64,000 nucleotides of DNA from Phormidium tenue FACHB-886 (GCF_014764505.1 NZ_JACXWX010000013.1:78635-142634); one strand, 5' to 3'. Shown: positions 18,683-28,810, counted from the stretch's first letter. Notes: generated by a model from the sequence alone, not told the origin. Made by a program: numbers and translations.

Positions 18683-20389
18683 GTGCTGTATCTTGCGGAA
18701 GTTCAAAAAAACCGGAGAGGCGTGATAGGGGGCGGTAGACCCGAATTTAGGCTACTGGCATGTCAGCGCACCGAGCAAAGCTGGAGTGCTGTCCCTGGCG
18801 AAGAGGTGATTCCAGCCCCCGACGATGCCAGCAACTATGCTAACGGTATCTTGGTGATGGTTGATCTGTCTGCTAGCAGGCAGGTGCAACGTCATAGTGA
18901 GGCGGGTCGCCAGCTTGTGAGCATTCTACAAGGATTTTCCAGGCTTCAGGAGAAGGCAAAAACTCAGGAAGCCGAAATCGAGCAGTGGAAAGAATCCTTA
19001 ACTTACCAGAGCCAAGAGCTCAATCGGCGTGAACTAGAGATGGAAGCTCGCCAAGAAGAGCTTCAGCAAATGGAGGAAGCGTTTGCCCAGTTTGACACTC
19101 AGCGTCAGGAAATTGAAGCTGCCCGTGCGGAAGTAGAGCGGCTGCGAGGAGAATTTGAGCGCAAAACTGAAGAACTCCAGGGTGCTTGGGCCCATCTGCG
19201 AGGGGAAACGAACCGTCTTGAAGAACGACAGGCAGAGCTGTCTGGGGGGTTAAATGCTGATCAAGCCCAGCATCTCCAGAGTCTCATCGATCGCCTCGCT
19301 GCCTCCACATCTGCTGATGCTTTTAACAACCAAATCAGCGCGGCTTTTGACCTGCTCAGCCAGCAGCAAAGTTTCCTGGACTTCCACTGGCGTTCATTGC
19401 AAGACCAGCAAAACTCTGCTCAGCAGCTTCAGGGAGAAGTGGACTGGAAAACACAAGAATTGCGCGATCGTTGGCATGGTTGGCATCAAGCCCAAACTGC
19501 CCTAGAGCAAGCCAAAGTCGATTTGAGTACTCAGCAAGCCGTTCTTTTGCTCCATCAGCAGTATGCCAAAGCGCTAGCCGATCGGTTACAAGCCCAAGAA
19601 GCCGTGCAGCAGCAGCTAGCGCAGCTGTCAGGAGGCTCCAGCAAAGTAGATTTGGAAGCGCTAGAGAAACTGTCTATTGAGGCGTTGCAAACTATTGCAA
19701 CTGAGCTGGAGAAAGACCTGGAAAAACTTTCCCGCTTTGTTAATAGTCAGGAAGAAGAACTTTCATTGCAGCAGGAAGCGATTAACGATTTGCAAAAGCA
19801 AATCCAGCAGGCAAACGAGTATGATCGCCTGCGTCTAGAAACCGAGCTTGTCGATGAGCAAGACCGCTATCAGATGCTGAATGAAACGCTTGTTGGTCAA
19901 CGGCGCAACCTGCAAGAACGTCAAGCCGTGTTGAAGCAGCACCAGGCTGTACTGGCTCGCCGCCAAGGCTACCCTGTAGATGAAGCGAATCGATCGATCG
20001 GGTTAGAGCCAATTTTGCTGCAGCTTGAGCAGCAGCAGCAGCAGCAGCGACAAGAGCATCAGGCGCTAGTGGGAAAGATTCAGCAGCTGCAGTCTGCTCT
20101 ATCGCAAAATGAGCTGATGGTGGCGGAGCAGGGGATCGAGCAAGAGTCTAAGCGCGAGGAGCTGAAACAACTGGATCAGCAGCTCCAGGCGCAAATGACA
20201 GCTGTCGCTGAATTGTGGGGTAAGGTAAACCTCCAGCAGGAGATGCTCCAGCCGATTCAGGATAGCCTGAATGGGGTGCGGCAGCAGGTAGAGGCGATCG
20301 CCAGTTCGCTAACTCAGAATGCAAATGGTTCTCAGCCTCAGACTGTAGACGAGATCCGGGAACTGGTGCAGCAATTAGCAGCGGGCTAA
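18683..20389 (+). CDS. HmpF-like coiled-coil motility protein
   Basis: A 568-residue protein that is mostly coiled coil. The first 75 residues are globular (VLYLAEVQKNRRGVIGGGR, then FRLLACQRTEQSW). From about 80 to the end it is rich in Gln, Glu and Leu heptads, with a run of six Gln near 451-456. In filamentous cyanobacteria a coiled-coil protein, HmpF, is encoded next to the hmp locus and is needed for pilus-driven gliding; position and composition match it. The frame is open from 18596, but GTG at 18683 is preceded by GAGGAAG at 7 nt and starts the conserved-looking N-terminus. The name is an inference from context and general features. Confidence 0.75.
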   Translation: MLYLAEVQKNRRGVIGGGRPEFRLLACQRTEQSWSAVPGEEVIPAPDDASNYANGILVMVDLSASRQVQRHSEAGRQLVSILQGFSRLQEKAKTQEAEIEQWKESLTYQSQELNRRELEMEARQEELQQMEEAFAQFDTQRQEIEAARAEVERLRGEFERKTEELQGAWAHLRGETNRLEERQAELSGGLNADQAQHLQSLIDRLAASTSADAFNNQISAAFDLLSQQQSFLDFHWRSLQDQQNSAQQLQGEVDWKTQELRDRWHGWHQAQTALEQAKVDLSTQQAVLLLHQQYAKALADRLQAQEAVQQQLAQLSGGSSKVDLEALEKLSIEALQTIATELEKDLEKLSRFVNSQEEELSLQQEAINDLQKQIQQANEYDRLRLETELVDEQDRYQMLNETLVGQRRNLQERQAVLKQHQAVLARRQGYPVDEANRSIGLEPILLQLEQQQQQQRQEHQALVGKIQQLQSALSQNELMVAEQGIEQESKREELKQLDQQLQAQMTAVAELWGKVNLQQEMLQPIQDSLNGVRQQVEAIASSLTQNANGSQPQTVDEIRELVQQLAAG

Positions 20390-20396
20390 ACGGAGT

Positions 20397-21998
20397 TTAG
20401 CTCTGCTCCACCCAGACTGACACCTTGCCGCCCGGACAGCAAAACTCACCCCAGCCGTCTTCATTTGTTTGAACAGATTCTTTAATGTGTTGGGTGAGGT
20501 CTACGAAAGTGGCATTAGGTTTACCAACCTCCATCCACTTAAAGCCGCCCTCCCCATTGCTGATCAGCACTGCCAACGCTTTGGGGTGGTGCTCGTCTCC
20601 TAAGCGCGTCCAACCAATTGTATTGGGATGGTCAAAGTAGGTGTATTGTTCTCCGTAGGCGTAGTGTTTGCGGGCATGCAGCAGTTTGTTAATAATCCAA
20701 TTGTGTGAGGGTAGGACGATCGAGTGGTTGTTGCCGTCGTGCCCTTTGCCGGTATACTCCGCACCATAGTAGTCTGCATAAAACACACAGGGATAACCTT
20801 CCCGCCGCAGCAGAATTAATGCATAGGCGATCGGCTTGAACCAAGGTTCAACTGGATTTTCGAGCGATTGAAGCGGTTGAGTGTCATGGTTCTCTACAAA
20901 AGTAACCGCAAGAGCAGGAATATCTTGCATCAATGTCCCATCTAGAATTTGTCGCAGATCGTAGTCACGCCCCTGAAGACTAGCGCTGCGGAAGTTGTTC
21001 TGCAAAGGGACATCGAACAGCGACATTCGACCACCTGTAGCATCGAGATACCATTTCAGTGAAGCTAAATTGGGTGTCCAATATTCCCCAACGCAAAAGA
21101 GGGGCCGCTTGGCGTAGCTACGGACATGATCGAGCCACATGCAGAAGAACCAGGCAGGGATGTGTTTCACGGCATCCAGGCGAAAGCCATCAACCCCTGT
21201 AGTGTCTAAAATCCACTCACCCCAGTATTTGAGTTCAGCCTGGACTTGCTCATTGTCCATATCCAGGTCGCAGCCCAAAAGAAAATCGTAATTACCCTTC
21301 TCTAGGTCAGTGAACTTCTCAAAGCTCTGTCCCTCGAATAGGTAAACTGTGCAGTCGTCTGAACTGCGCATGTTGTGGTTGACCGAGTCGAAGTGACAGG
21401 ATCTCCACTTCATGCTGGAGTATTTGTCGCTGCGCCCGGTGAAGTTGAACTGGGTATAGGCATCAATGTCTTGAGCACAGTCAAGCGGCTGGTTGCGATC
21501 GTCTCGTGCAAAAGGAATTGCCCGAATCGTTTCTATTTCGTCGCCGCCGTCTTTGTGGTTGAACACAACATCAGCATAAATCTGGATACCAACGCTGTGA
21601 GCAGTCTTGATGGCTGCCACTAGCTCATCTTTGCTGCCATACTTCGTTTTAACGGTATCCTTCTGGTTAAACTCGCCCAGGTCAAACCAGTCATAAACCG
21701 CATAGCCTACGTCATGACCGCCCTTACGTCCCTTGTAGGCAGGTGGTAACCACAGCGCTGTAAATCCAGCTTCCGCGAGTGCTTTAGCATTTTCCCTGAG
21801 CTGATTCCAATGAGTTCCACCGGGAGGAAGGTTCCAGTGGAAATATTGCATCATCGTTCCGTTGTTTGGTATGCCGTTGTTTGGTGTTCCGTTATTTGGT
21901 GTTCCGTTGCTTGCTGGTACTGGTTCTGGACGGGCACTATATAATTTTGCAATCGCCTGTAGAAGATTCCCGATGATTCTAAGGATGCTTTGAAGCAT
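20397..21998 (-). CDS. Alpha-amylase, GH13 liquefying type
   Basis: Hydrolyses internal alpha-1,4 bonds of glycogen or starch. The 533-residue protein starts with a weakly hydrophobic helix and an Asn/Gly/Thr/Pro repeat (about 32-49). The catalytic barrel begins with TMMQYFHWNLPPGG. Its nucleophile Asp lies in GFRLDAVKH, the acid Glu in VGEYW and the third Asp in FVENHDTQ. No cleavable signal peptide is clear, so a cytoplasmic role in glycogen use is likely. It is convergent with the hmpF-like gene (7 bp apart) and lies 195 bp downstream of phosphoglycerate mutase. Confidence 0.92.
   Translation of the reverse strand: MLQSILRIIGNLLQAIAKLYSARPEPVPASNGTPNNGTPNNGIPNNGTMMQYFHWNLPPGGTHWNQLRENAKALAEAGFTALWLPPAYKGRKGGHDVGYAVYDWFDLGEFNQKDTVKTKYGSKDELVAAIKTAHSVGIQIYADVVFNHKDGGDEIETIRAIPFARDDRNQPLDCAQDIDAYTQFNFTGRSDKYSSMKWRSCHFDSVNHNMRSSDDCTVYLFEGQSFEKFTDLEKGNYDFLLGCDLDMDNEQVQAELKYWGEWILDTTGVDGFRLDAVKHIPAWFFCMWLDHVRSYAKRPLFCVGEYWTPNLASLKWYLDATGGRMSLFDVPLQNNFRSASLQGRDYDLRQILDGTLMQDIPALAVTFVENHDTQPLQSLENPVEPWFKPIAYALILLRREGYPCVFYADYYGAEYTGKGHDGNNHSIVLPSHNWIINKLLHARKHYAYGEQYTYFDHPNTIGWTRLGDEHHPKALAVLISNGEGGFKWMEVGKPNATFVDLTQHIKESVQTNEDGWGEFCCPGGKVSVWVEQS
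21859..21903. repeat. Three-copy 15-bp tandem repeat inside the amylase gene
   Basis: The unit CCGTTGTTTGGTGTT (plus-strand reading, one or two differences between copies) occurs at 21859, 21874 and 21889, with a fourth degenerate copy after 21903. It encodes repeated Asn-Asn-Gly-Thr-Pro units in the linker before the barrel. Because the unit is a multiple of three, copy number can change without a frameshift. Confidence 0.85.
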
Positions 21999-22193
21999 GG
22001 TGGTTCAGTCTGAAAGAGGGCATTTAGATTTTTTAGAGTAGATTTTCTGCTTTAAGACTAAACGTTTTCAATGCAGTTTAGGATTTCCCTGCAGGATGCA
22101 GGTTTAGCCCTCAATTTGCCATCCTTGAAACAAACTTGAATAAGCTGCTCCTGCCAGCCAAGTGAGCAGAGCTTTAGAGATTTGTTTTTAGAG

Positions 22194-22895
22194 CTAGCTA
22201 TCTGTCAAGACTGTTTTGCTAACAAACTGCCCTTCAGAATTGAGGTTATAGACAATTGGCACTCCCGTCGCCAGTTCCAACCCTGGAACCTCTTGTTCAT
22301 TCAGATTTTCCAAGTGCATGATGATCGATCGCAGCGAGTTACCATGAGCTGACACCAGCACCCGATCACCGCTTTTGAGATGGGGCAGGATGCAGTCTTT
22401 AAAGAAAGGAATTGTGCGGGCACTGGTATCGGCAAGGCTTTCGCCGCCGGGCGGACGCACAGAATAGGAACGCCGCCAAATAGTGACCTGATCAACCCCA
22501 TATTTTTCTGCCGTTTCTGCCTTGTTTAACCCCTGCAGGTTGCCATAATAGCGCTCGTCTAGAGCCTGAGACAGAAATACCGGGATCTCGCAGCTCCGAT
22601 CGCCTTCATAGTTATCCCAGCCGTGCCAATCTGGATCGTCAGCACTGTGCTTGAGGATCGGACTTTTGCCTGCTGCGACTGCATCTGTTTCCACCAGACA
22701 AACCATCGCCGTTTGGATCGCGCGAATCAACAAACTGGTGAAGCAGAGATCGATTGGATAGCTCTTGAGCTTTTCTGCCGCCTGTTCTGCCTCTGCTAGC
22801 CCTAGCTTGCTCAGGGGCACATCGACCCAGCCTGTGAACTTGTTGGCGGCATTCCAGGTGCTTTGACCATGACGAAGCAGAATCAGAGAGGACAT
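22194..22895 (-). CDS. gpmA: 2,3-bisphosphoglycerate-dependent phosphoglycerate mutase
   Basis: Interconverts 3- and 2-phosphoglycerate. The 233-residue protein has the phospho-His motif LLRHGQSTWN (His9), RPPGGESLADT and the second catalytic His in SAHGNSLR. Its length is typical of GpmA, although cyanobacteria often carry more distant histidine phosphatase paralogues. The gene follows pyk by 49 bp on the same strand, so the two lower-glycolytic genes are probably cotranscribed. Confidence 0.9.
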   Translation of the reverse strand: MSSLILLRHGQSTWNAANKFTGWVDVPLSKLGLAEAEQAAEKLKSYPIDLCFTSLLIRAIQTAMVCLVETDAVAAGKSPILKHSADDPDWHGWDNYEGDRSCEIPVFLSQALDERYYGNLQGLNKAETAEKYGVDQVTIWRRSYSVRPPGGESLADTSARTIPFFKDCILPHLKSGDRVLVSAHGNSLRSIIMHLENLNEQEVPGLELATGVPIVYNLNSEGQFVSKTVLTDS

Positions 22896-22944
22896 AAGTT
22901 AAGCCATTAATGAGGTGAAGCAGGCAGGTGTGCTCGGTTTACAC

Positions 22945-24366
22945 TTATTGTATTTGGTGAATCTTTAAAAAATTTGTGCCACCAGAAGCTTGCATCGGGA
23001 TTCCACCCATGATGAGGATGCGATCGCCCGGAGCGGCAAGTCTGTGTTCTAGCACACAGGCTTCGGCTTGTCGAATAGCAGTTTCAAACGTTTCGACTTC
23101 TTCTTCGATCAAAATGGGGTGCAAACCCCAGATCAGGTTAAGGCAGTGGTAAACGTAACGATTGGGAGTCAGCCCGATGACAGGAGCGCGAGGACGCTCT
23201 TCGGCAGCAAGCTGGGCGGCGTAACCAGTAGCAGTGAAGGCAACGATGCAGCGCAGATCGAGCGATTGATCGATCGCATTGAGGGCTTCGCTAAGGGCGT
23301 GGGTTTCGTCGGATTTAGCAGGGGGGTGGTTGACGAACTTCAGATCTTTTTCGACTTCGTGCGCGATCCGTGCCATCATTTCTACAGCTTGGACGGGGTA
23401 GTTGCCGACAGCTGCTTCCCCAGACAGCATAATGGCATCTGTGCCATCGAGAATGGCATTGGCAACATCGCTGGCTTCGGCACGCGTGGGACGGGGATTT
23501 TGGATCATGCTCTCCAGCATTTGGGTGGCGGTGATTACCGGAATGCCAATTTGGTTGCAGCGACGAATGATGTGCTTTTGTAACCCAGGGACTTTTTCGG
23601 GGGGTAGCTCTACACCTAAGTCGCCGCGCGCCACCATGATGGCATCGCATTCTGTCAGGATCTCTTCAAGATTGGCAATTGCCTGCGGTTTCTCGATCTT
23701 CGCCAGTACGGGCATATCCGATCGCCCCTGTTCTGCTAGCAACGCTTTTAACATCCGGATATCTTCTGCTCTGCGGACAAAGCTGAGCGAAACCCAATTT
23801 ACATTCTGCGACAGCCCAAACTCCAGGTCTTTAATATCTTTCTCGGTCATGGAAGGCAGGCGCAGCTGAAGCGACGGCAGATTTACACCCTTGTGGCTCT
23901 TGAGCAAGCCACCTTTGACCACAATGCAGCGGACGGCGTTGCCCTCAATTTCTTTGACGATCAATTCCAACAGTCCATCATCTAGCAATATTTGAGTTCC
24001 AGGTATGGCCTCTTCAGAAAGGAAGGGATAGTCAATTGAGGCAGTCTGCGGTTGGGCGGTAAATTCTGCGGCAGGCACCAGCGTCAGCAGTTCGCCTGCA
24101 GTGAGCTGCATTCCGCCTGCAGGCATATCGCCTACACGGATTTTAGGTCCTTGCAGGTCTTGCAGGATTGTGACGGGACTATCGAGTTCTTCGGAGACGC
24201 TGCGAATGAGGGCGACTGTTGCCGCGTGCTCTTCGTAGCTGCCGTGCGAAAAGTTGAGCCGCGCAACGCTCATGCCTGCTTGAATCATCCGCTTGAGGAC
24301 TTCAGGCGATCGGCTAGCAGGACCAATCGTTGCGACAATCTTTGTCCGATGCTGGAAAGACTGCAT
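22945..24366 (-). CDS. pyk: Pyruvate kinase
   Basis: Transfers phosphate from phosphoenolpyruvate to ADP. The 473-residue protein contains [14 protein letters not shown] at the start, [10 protein letters not shown], the active-site segment [10 protein letters not shown] and [25 protein letters not shown] is near the end of the barrel. It is complete and lacks the extra C-terminal PEP-utilizer domain seen in the longer cyanobacterial isoform, so this is the short form. It sits upstream of gpmA and downstream of the tldD/pmbA-like pair. Confidence 0.95.
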   Translation of the reverse strand: MQSFQHRTKIVATIGPASRSPEVLKRMIQAGMSVARLNFSHGSYEEHAATVALIRSVSEELDSPVTILQDLQGPKIRVGDMPAGGMQLTAGELLTLVPAAEFTAQPQTASIDYPFLSEEAIPGTQILLDDGLLELIVKEIEGNAVRCIVVKGGLLKSHKGVNLPSLQLRLPSMTEKDIKDLEFGLSQNVNWVSLSFVRRAEDIRMLKALLAEQGRSDMPVLAKIEKPQAIANLEEILTECDAIMVARGDLGVELPPEKVPGLQKHIIRRCNQIGIPVITATQMLESMIQNPRPTRAEASDVANAILDGTDAIMLSGEAAVGNYPVQAVEMMARIAHEVEKDLKFVNHPPAKSDETHALSEALNAIDQSLDLRCIVAFTATGYAAQLAAEERPRAPVIGLTPNRYVYHCLNLIWGLHPILIEEEVETFETAIRQAEACVLEHRLAAPGDRILIMGGIPMQASGGTNFLKIHQIQ

Positions 24367-24479
24367 GGGAGGGAGGAAGTATCGTCATCAGCAGGATAAA
24401 CAGTTTGCCCCAAAAATGCAGTCGGGAAGCGCACACAATGGGGCAGGATTTCTAATGGGAGCGTCTGCAGCTTTTGTGC

Positions 24480-25838
24480 CTAGAGGGTGTATGTAAATGA
24501 TTCTGCCAATATCCCTGGAACCCAGGCGCCTCCTAGCGCTCGATGCTCATAAGTCCCTACTTCGGGAATGAACTCTTGGAAATTGGTAAGGGCAATCAGG
24601 TTTTCGCCGAAGCAGCGATAGAGGCTTTCATCAAAGCGGAGGTTCTCGATCGGCGCAACGATTTCGCCGTTCTCGACCCAGAAGCAAGCGTAGCGAGTCA
24701 TCCCCGTGACCCGTCCAGAGGGGCGATCGCTCCAGTTTAAGTAGTGCAAATTGGACAGGTATAAACCTGTATCAAGGGCTTTGAGAATTTCGGCAGCCGG
24801 GAGACTGCCAGGAGCAATTTCGGGCGATCGCAAAGACTCACCACCGTTTGCCCCGTTCGCGACTTTACCGTATTCTTTGGCAGTGCGGGAGTTAACTAAA
24901 GTGTTGACTAGCCTACCATTTTGAATGATGGGCAGTTCGATCGGCGCAATTTCGCCCCAGCCGTTAAAGCGAGGAACTAGCCCGCGTCGAAAATCTTCTG
25001 TAAGGCTGAAGGCGGACGAAAGCCGCTTTTCGCCACGCTGCAACACTGCAAAGGCGCTATTACCCCGCTGCAAGGCTGCCTCGCTCACTCCTCCCCACGA
25101 AAACAGGGCTAATAGATCGGCAACGGCAGCAGGCGCTAAGTAAGTGCGATACTGCCCTTTGGAAACAGCTTTGGGCGATCGCCCCAGTCGCTCTAGCTGC
25201 TGCTTGGACTCAGCCAGTTTTGCAGTGTAGGCAGCTGCATCCCATTCGTTTCCGGCAAATGTGCCTTTGACGGCCTGCCCATCTGGGGTGAAGAGGGAAT
25301 AGTCCAGCGAGAAAGATTCGGTGGCGAACCAGTGTTTTTGTCCGGCAGAGTCAGCATAAGCACGGATCAGAGAGCCACCTGCGTAGATGCCTGCGAAATC
25401 TAGCCCTACAACTTCAGGCAAAATCGCAGCCACGGTAGTTTCAGGACCGAGCAGCCTGCCCTGATGCACATCGCGACTAGTGGCGCTGCCTGCTGGAGTA
25501 ACCAGGTAAGGGTCTTCGGGGAGGTGTGGCACTTCCTGCCGTAGCTCATTGAGGGCAACTTTGGTTTGCTGCCAGTCGATCGTCCAATTGCCCGTAAATG
25601 GAATGGTGCGAGAGGCAGTGCGGCGATCAGACATCAGCGTTAGAGAAAGTTCGCCGTCATCGACACAGCCTGCCTGCCGCACCTTGGCGCGATTGAAACG
25701 GACGAATTGGCTGGTTTCGCCCGTTAGCTCTAGCTTCAGGCTTTCGTCGGCTTTGAGTTCTGCCAGTAGGGTGCTGACGAGCTGATCGAAGGTTGCTTCA
25801 GGCGTACCGATCGTCTTTGGGTCTGTTTCTGCCAGCAT
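24480..25838 (-). CDS. TldD/PmbA-family metallopeptidase subunit, PmbA (TldE)-like
   Basis: A 452-residue member of the TldD/PmbA family. In bacteria these form a heterodimeric protease that trims unfolded peptides or modified-peptide precursors. The zinc-binding HExxxH motif seen in the upstream gene is absent here, as expected for the partner subunit. Its start codon overlaps the stop of the upstream tldD by one base (TAATG), indicating coupled translation of the two subunits. Conserved features include GRVTGMTRYACFWVENGEIV near the C-terminus. Confidence 0.85.
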   Translation of the reverse strand: MLAETDPKTIGTPEATFDQLVSTLLAELKADESLKLELTGETSQFVRFNRAKVRQAGCVDDGELSLTLMSDRRTASRTIPFTGNWTIDWQQTKVALNELRQEVPHLPEDPYLVTPAGSATSRDVHQGRLLGPETTVAAILPEVVGLDFAGIYAGGSLIRAYADSAGQKHWFATESFSLDYSLFTPDGQAVKGTFAGNEWDAAAYTAKLAESKQQLERLGRSPKAVSKGQYRTYLAPAAVADLLALFSWGGVSEAALQRGNSAFAVLQRGEKRLSSAFSLTEDFRRGLVPRFNGWGEIAPIELPIIQNGRLVNTLVNSRTAKEYGKVANGANGGESLRSPEIAPGSLPAAEILKALDTGLYLSNLHYLNWSDRPSGRVTGMTRYACFWVENGEIVAPIENLRFDESLYRCFGENLIALTNFQEFIPEVGTYEHRALGGAWVPGILAESFTYTL

Positions 25839-27277
25839 TATTCTCCACCTCCAAACACTTCTACTGCTGTAAACACACAGGCGGGTGAGCCATGCCCTAC
25901 ACGAATTGCCTGGTTCGGTTCACCTTTGCCGCAATAGGGTGTGCCGTACATTTCCCAGGTTGCGTCATTACCAACGCGGCTGAGGCTATGCCAGAACTGC
26001 GGTGTTGTAGCACGGTAGTTGGGGTTACGGAGCGTTTTCGTGAGCTTGCCGTTTTCAATTAATTTGGCATACTCACAGCCAAACTGAAACTTATGCCGTT
26101 GATCATCAATCGACCAGGAGCGATTTGCTTCCATGTATACGCCGTAATCAATATCGCTGATGAGTTGTTCAAATGTATCTGTTCCGGGTTCCAGGTTCAG
26201 ATTTGCCATTCGATCGATCGGCGGACGGTTCCAGGACGAAGCACGGGCACAGGCAACCCCAGAAACGCCTGTCCGGGTTTGGCTTTCCAGGCTGCCTAAG
26301 CCGCGCAGCAGCGTTCCCTCCTGAATTAGATATTCACGGCTGGCAGGTGCGCCCGTGTCATCGAAGTGATAGCTGGCAAACTCGCCGGCAACGGTGGGGT
26401 TGAAGGTAATGTTCATCAGCTTGGAGCCATAGGTAAGGCTGCCAAAATCGCTGAGTTTAACAAAGCTGCCACCTGCGTAATTGCGTTCGTCCCCCAAGAT
26501 GCGATCGAGCTCCAAAGGATGCCCAACGCTTTCGTGGATTTGCAGCATCATCTGGTCGGGCGCAAGCACAAGATTAGTCGTCGTCGTGGGGCATTCTTCT
26601 GCCGTGAGCAGCTCAACGCCTTGTTCGCCAATTTGCGCAGCCCGCTCCCACAGGTTTGCCTCTGGGAACAGCTCCCAGCCGCCTTGATAGCAGTGCGCCA
26701 AATGTCCGTTGTTACTGCGTTGCTGCACGATGCCGCCGTCTTGAGCAGTGACGCCGTAGTGCGTTTCTAGCAGCAGAAATTTTTGGTAAACCTCAGAGCC
26801 GTTCGTGCTGACAAACCAGGATTCGGTTTCGTTGGCGATCGCAGTTGCAGTGGTTTGAACAATTTGATCAGACACCTTGAGCGTCTGACAGAGGCGGATT
26901 AGCAGATCGTTGAGTTCTGCAGGGGTAAGCGTATCCAGTGCTTTGACAAAGGGGGAGATGTATTGTCCGACCACTTGAGGGCGTACAGCAGGCGTAAGTG
27001 GGTAAATTGCCCACTCGCTAGCGGCAATCGCCTGCTGGTAGGCAGTCTTTGCGGCTGCCTGAATGCTCTCTAGATGCAGCGAGTTCGTTGCCCCGTAGCC
27101 AATCTGTCCATTCACCAAAACTTCCACCATAATACCGTGGCTGGTAGATTTGGCATTGTGCTGTGGACGACCGTCACGGACGTTGTGATATCCGACGGTT
27201 TCTTTAACGGCTCTTAGTCCAATCCAATCTGCCGACACATCCAGCGCGGCGATCGCCTTTGATAAATCAGAAATCAT
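25838..27277 (-). CDS. tldD: TldD metallopeptidase subunit
   Basis: The catalytic subunit of the TldD/TldE peptidase. The zinc motif HESVGH lies in MLQIHESVGHPLELDRILGD, followed by GASREYLIQEGTLLRGL-like sequence and the C-terminal GKGEPNQ. The frame reaches a TTG at 27316, but the ATG at 27277 gives 479 residues, the usual family length, and was chosen; neither has a strong ribosome binding site. It is translationally coupled to the PmbA-like gene. No bacteriocin or RiPP precursor is visible nearby, so a general protein-quality role is more likely. Confidence 0.9.
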   Translation of the reverse strand: MISDLSKAIAALDVSADWIGLRAVKETVGYHNVRDGRPQHNAKSTSHGIMVEVLVNGQIGYGATNSLHLESIQAAAKTAYQQAIAASEWAIYPLTPAVRPQVVGQYISPFVKALDTLTPAELNDLLIRLCQTLKVSDQIVQTTATAIANETESWFVSTNGSEVYQKFLLLETHYGVTAQDGGIVQQRSNNGHLAHCYQGGWELFPEANLWERAAQIGEQGVELLTAEECPTTTTNLVLAPDQMMLQIHESVGHPLELDRILGDERNYAGGSFVKLSDFGSLTYGSKLMNITFNPTVAGEFASYHFDDTGAPASREYLIQEGTLLRGLGSLESQTRTGVSGVACARASSWNRPPIDRMANLNLEPGTDTFEQLISDIDYGVYMEANRSWSIDDQRHKFQFGCEYAKLIENGKLTKTLRNPNYRATTPQFWHSLSRVGNDATWEMYGTPYCGKGEPNQAIRVGHGSPACVFTAVEVFGGGE

Positions 27278-27413
27278 TAGACGGGTTGTGTGAGGGTGGT
27301 TGCGGTGAATCTGCAAATTAGACCTGCTGCCACTAGCGCAGCAGAACCGCCAGCAAAAATTAGTTCTATCTCATTCTATAGAGTTAAGCCAACAGCTTTG
27401 TGAAATTGATTAC

Positions 27414-28280
27414 CTACGGGTTACAATAGCTACACTGAGCCGGATCTGCATACTGAACGCTATCCGGGAAGGCTGTCTCTTGGGAAAAACCACAGTGCTG
27501 GCATTGATAAACCACCAATCGCACGAGGGGTGTAGGCAGCCTGCATAAACCACAGGGCAAACCCGGCTGACGAGAACCGATCGCAAAGCCCGGACAGCCA
27601 CAATCCGGGCAAACCTGCCGGATCGTTTGAATCAAATTTTGCGTGGCTTGGGCGATCACCTTCATCCGGGTTGGGTTATGCATGGCTCGCATATCGGTTT
27701 CTAGATGAGCAGTGGGGGCGACTGCCAGTGCTTCTGACACGGCTGCCTGCAGTTGGGCTGCGGTCGTGATGCCTTTCGTGATGGGGTTGGAGTTTCCTTG
27801 AGCGATCACGACCAAGCCATGCTGCGGAAAGCCTACCTTCTGAGCGAAAGCTTGAGCATCGGCAAAGCTGCGGATTGTACAGTGATTGAAGTTGGTTTCC
27901 AGCGAGAGCGCCTCGCCTACTAGCTCTAGCCCATAGTCCCGATCGATCAGCACCACTAGCTCCCGGTTGCAGGGCAGGTAGGGCATTGCGGGATGCGGTA
28001 AGAAGGCTCCTTCACTCGCAACTGCAATTGAGTGCCCCGTCAACGCCATTGCTTGCTCAGCTTTCTGGCGGGCAGCCTCTAGCTGAGAGCCAGAACGGGG
28101 GATTTCTCTTGTGAACGTGCCAAAGCGATCGGTATCAAAGCCTTCAGGAACAATCAGATGCAGCCCAACCTGCGCCAGAAATGGAGCAATAGCTTCTTCT
28201 TTGCGGTGCATCGTTGCCAAAACTGCTTCAGACTTCTGGAAAACGAAGGGGCTGGGAAATTTGTGGGTTAAGCGAGTCAT
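27414..28280 (-). CDS. Conserved protein with C-terminal zinc ribbons, DUF6671-like
   Basis: The 288-residue protein has no assigned function. The N-terminal two-thirds is an alpha/beta domain (FPSPFVFQKSEAVLATMHRK, ETNFNHCTIRSFADAQAFA). The C-terminus carries paired cysteines: CPDCGCPGF, CGLCRLPTP, CQHCGF and CSYC, enough for two zinc ribbons. It resembles the uncharacterised DUF6671 family of cyanobacteria and other bacteria, recalled from general features rather than a search. It lies 136 bp upstream of the chosen tldD start on the same strand, so it may be cotranscribed. Confidence 0.7.
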   Translation of the reverse strand: MTRLTHKFPSPFVFQKSEAVLATMHRKEEAIAPFLAQVGLHLIVPEGFDTDRFGTFTREIPRSGSQLEAARQKAEQAMALTGHSIAVASEGAFLPHPAMPYLPCNRELVVLIDRDYGLELVGEALSLETNFNHCTIRSFADAQAFAQKVGFPQHGLVVIAQGNSNPITKGITTAAQLQAAVSEALAVAPTAHLETDMRAMHNPTRMKVIAQATQNLIQTIRQVCPDCGCPGFAIGSRQPGLPCGLCRLPTPLVRLVVYQCQHCGFSQETAFPDSVQYADPAQCSYCNP

Positions 28281-28445
28281 AGTTTAGTAAAACACGTGTT
28301 TAAAAAGCTTTACCAAATTTAATGGAGCGATCGCTAGAGGTCATTACAAGGATATTTCGATAGTTCAGTTAAAGGAACGCCGAGATGAAATGATTGAAAC
28401 TTACTTTAAGGATTGTATAGCGCCCCGCGCATACGTCAGGATAAG

Positions 28446-28488
28446 TTTTTGTGTAGAAGCCCCACGTAGCGGGGTTTTTACACAAAAA
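28446..28488. terminator. Large hairpin with GC core, terminator-like
   Basis: Outer arms TTTTTGTGTA (28446-28455) and TACACAAAAA (28479-28488) enclose CCCC (28460-28463), loop ACGTAGC and GGGG (28471-28474) followed by TTTTT. It reads as an intrinsic terminator on the plus strand and, because of the outer arms, could work in both directions. No gene ends here on either strand. Confidence 0.6.
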
Positions 28489-28810
28489 AGGATTTCAATC
28501 TAAGTGCGGAACGCCATAACTTTGTAAAGTTCGGTCGATCGGGTCACCCGATTGGATGAGGTATATTCTCTAAGCCGACCTTTATCTTAGAAACATCAGC
28601 GATTTGAAAGTGCGAATCAGGAATCTAAACGATTAAGTTTGTATTAGTTTCTACAAGTTCATCTTTCCTTAAAATTTGAGCCTGTAACCGATCGCTAAGT
28701 TGTAGAAGGTTAGAGAGAAACAGCGTATTTCGATTACGATTTAAATTTATCGTAAATATTCTTTTTCAAGACTAACTGCGGTAATTCCCTCTACAAAATT
28801 TGTGCATCTA

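Noticed and set aside
20026..20048. CAG run in the coiled-coil gene
   Set aside because: Ordinary Gln-rich coiled-coil coding sequence rather than a functional repeat.
25838..27277. TldD/PmbA pair as part of a RiPP maturation cluster
   Set aside because: No precursor peptide, cyclodehydratase or dedicated transporter nearby; neighbours are glycolytic genes.
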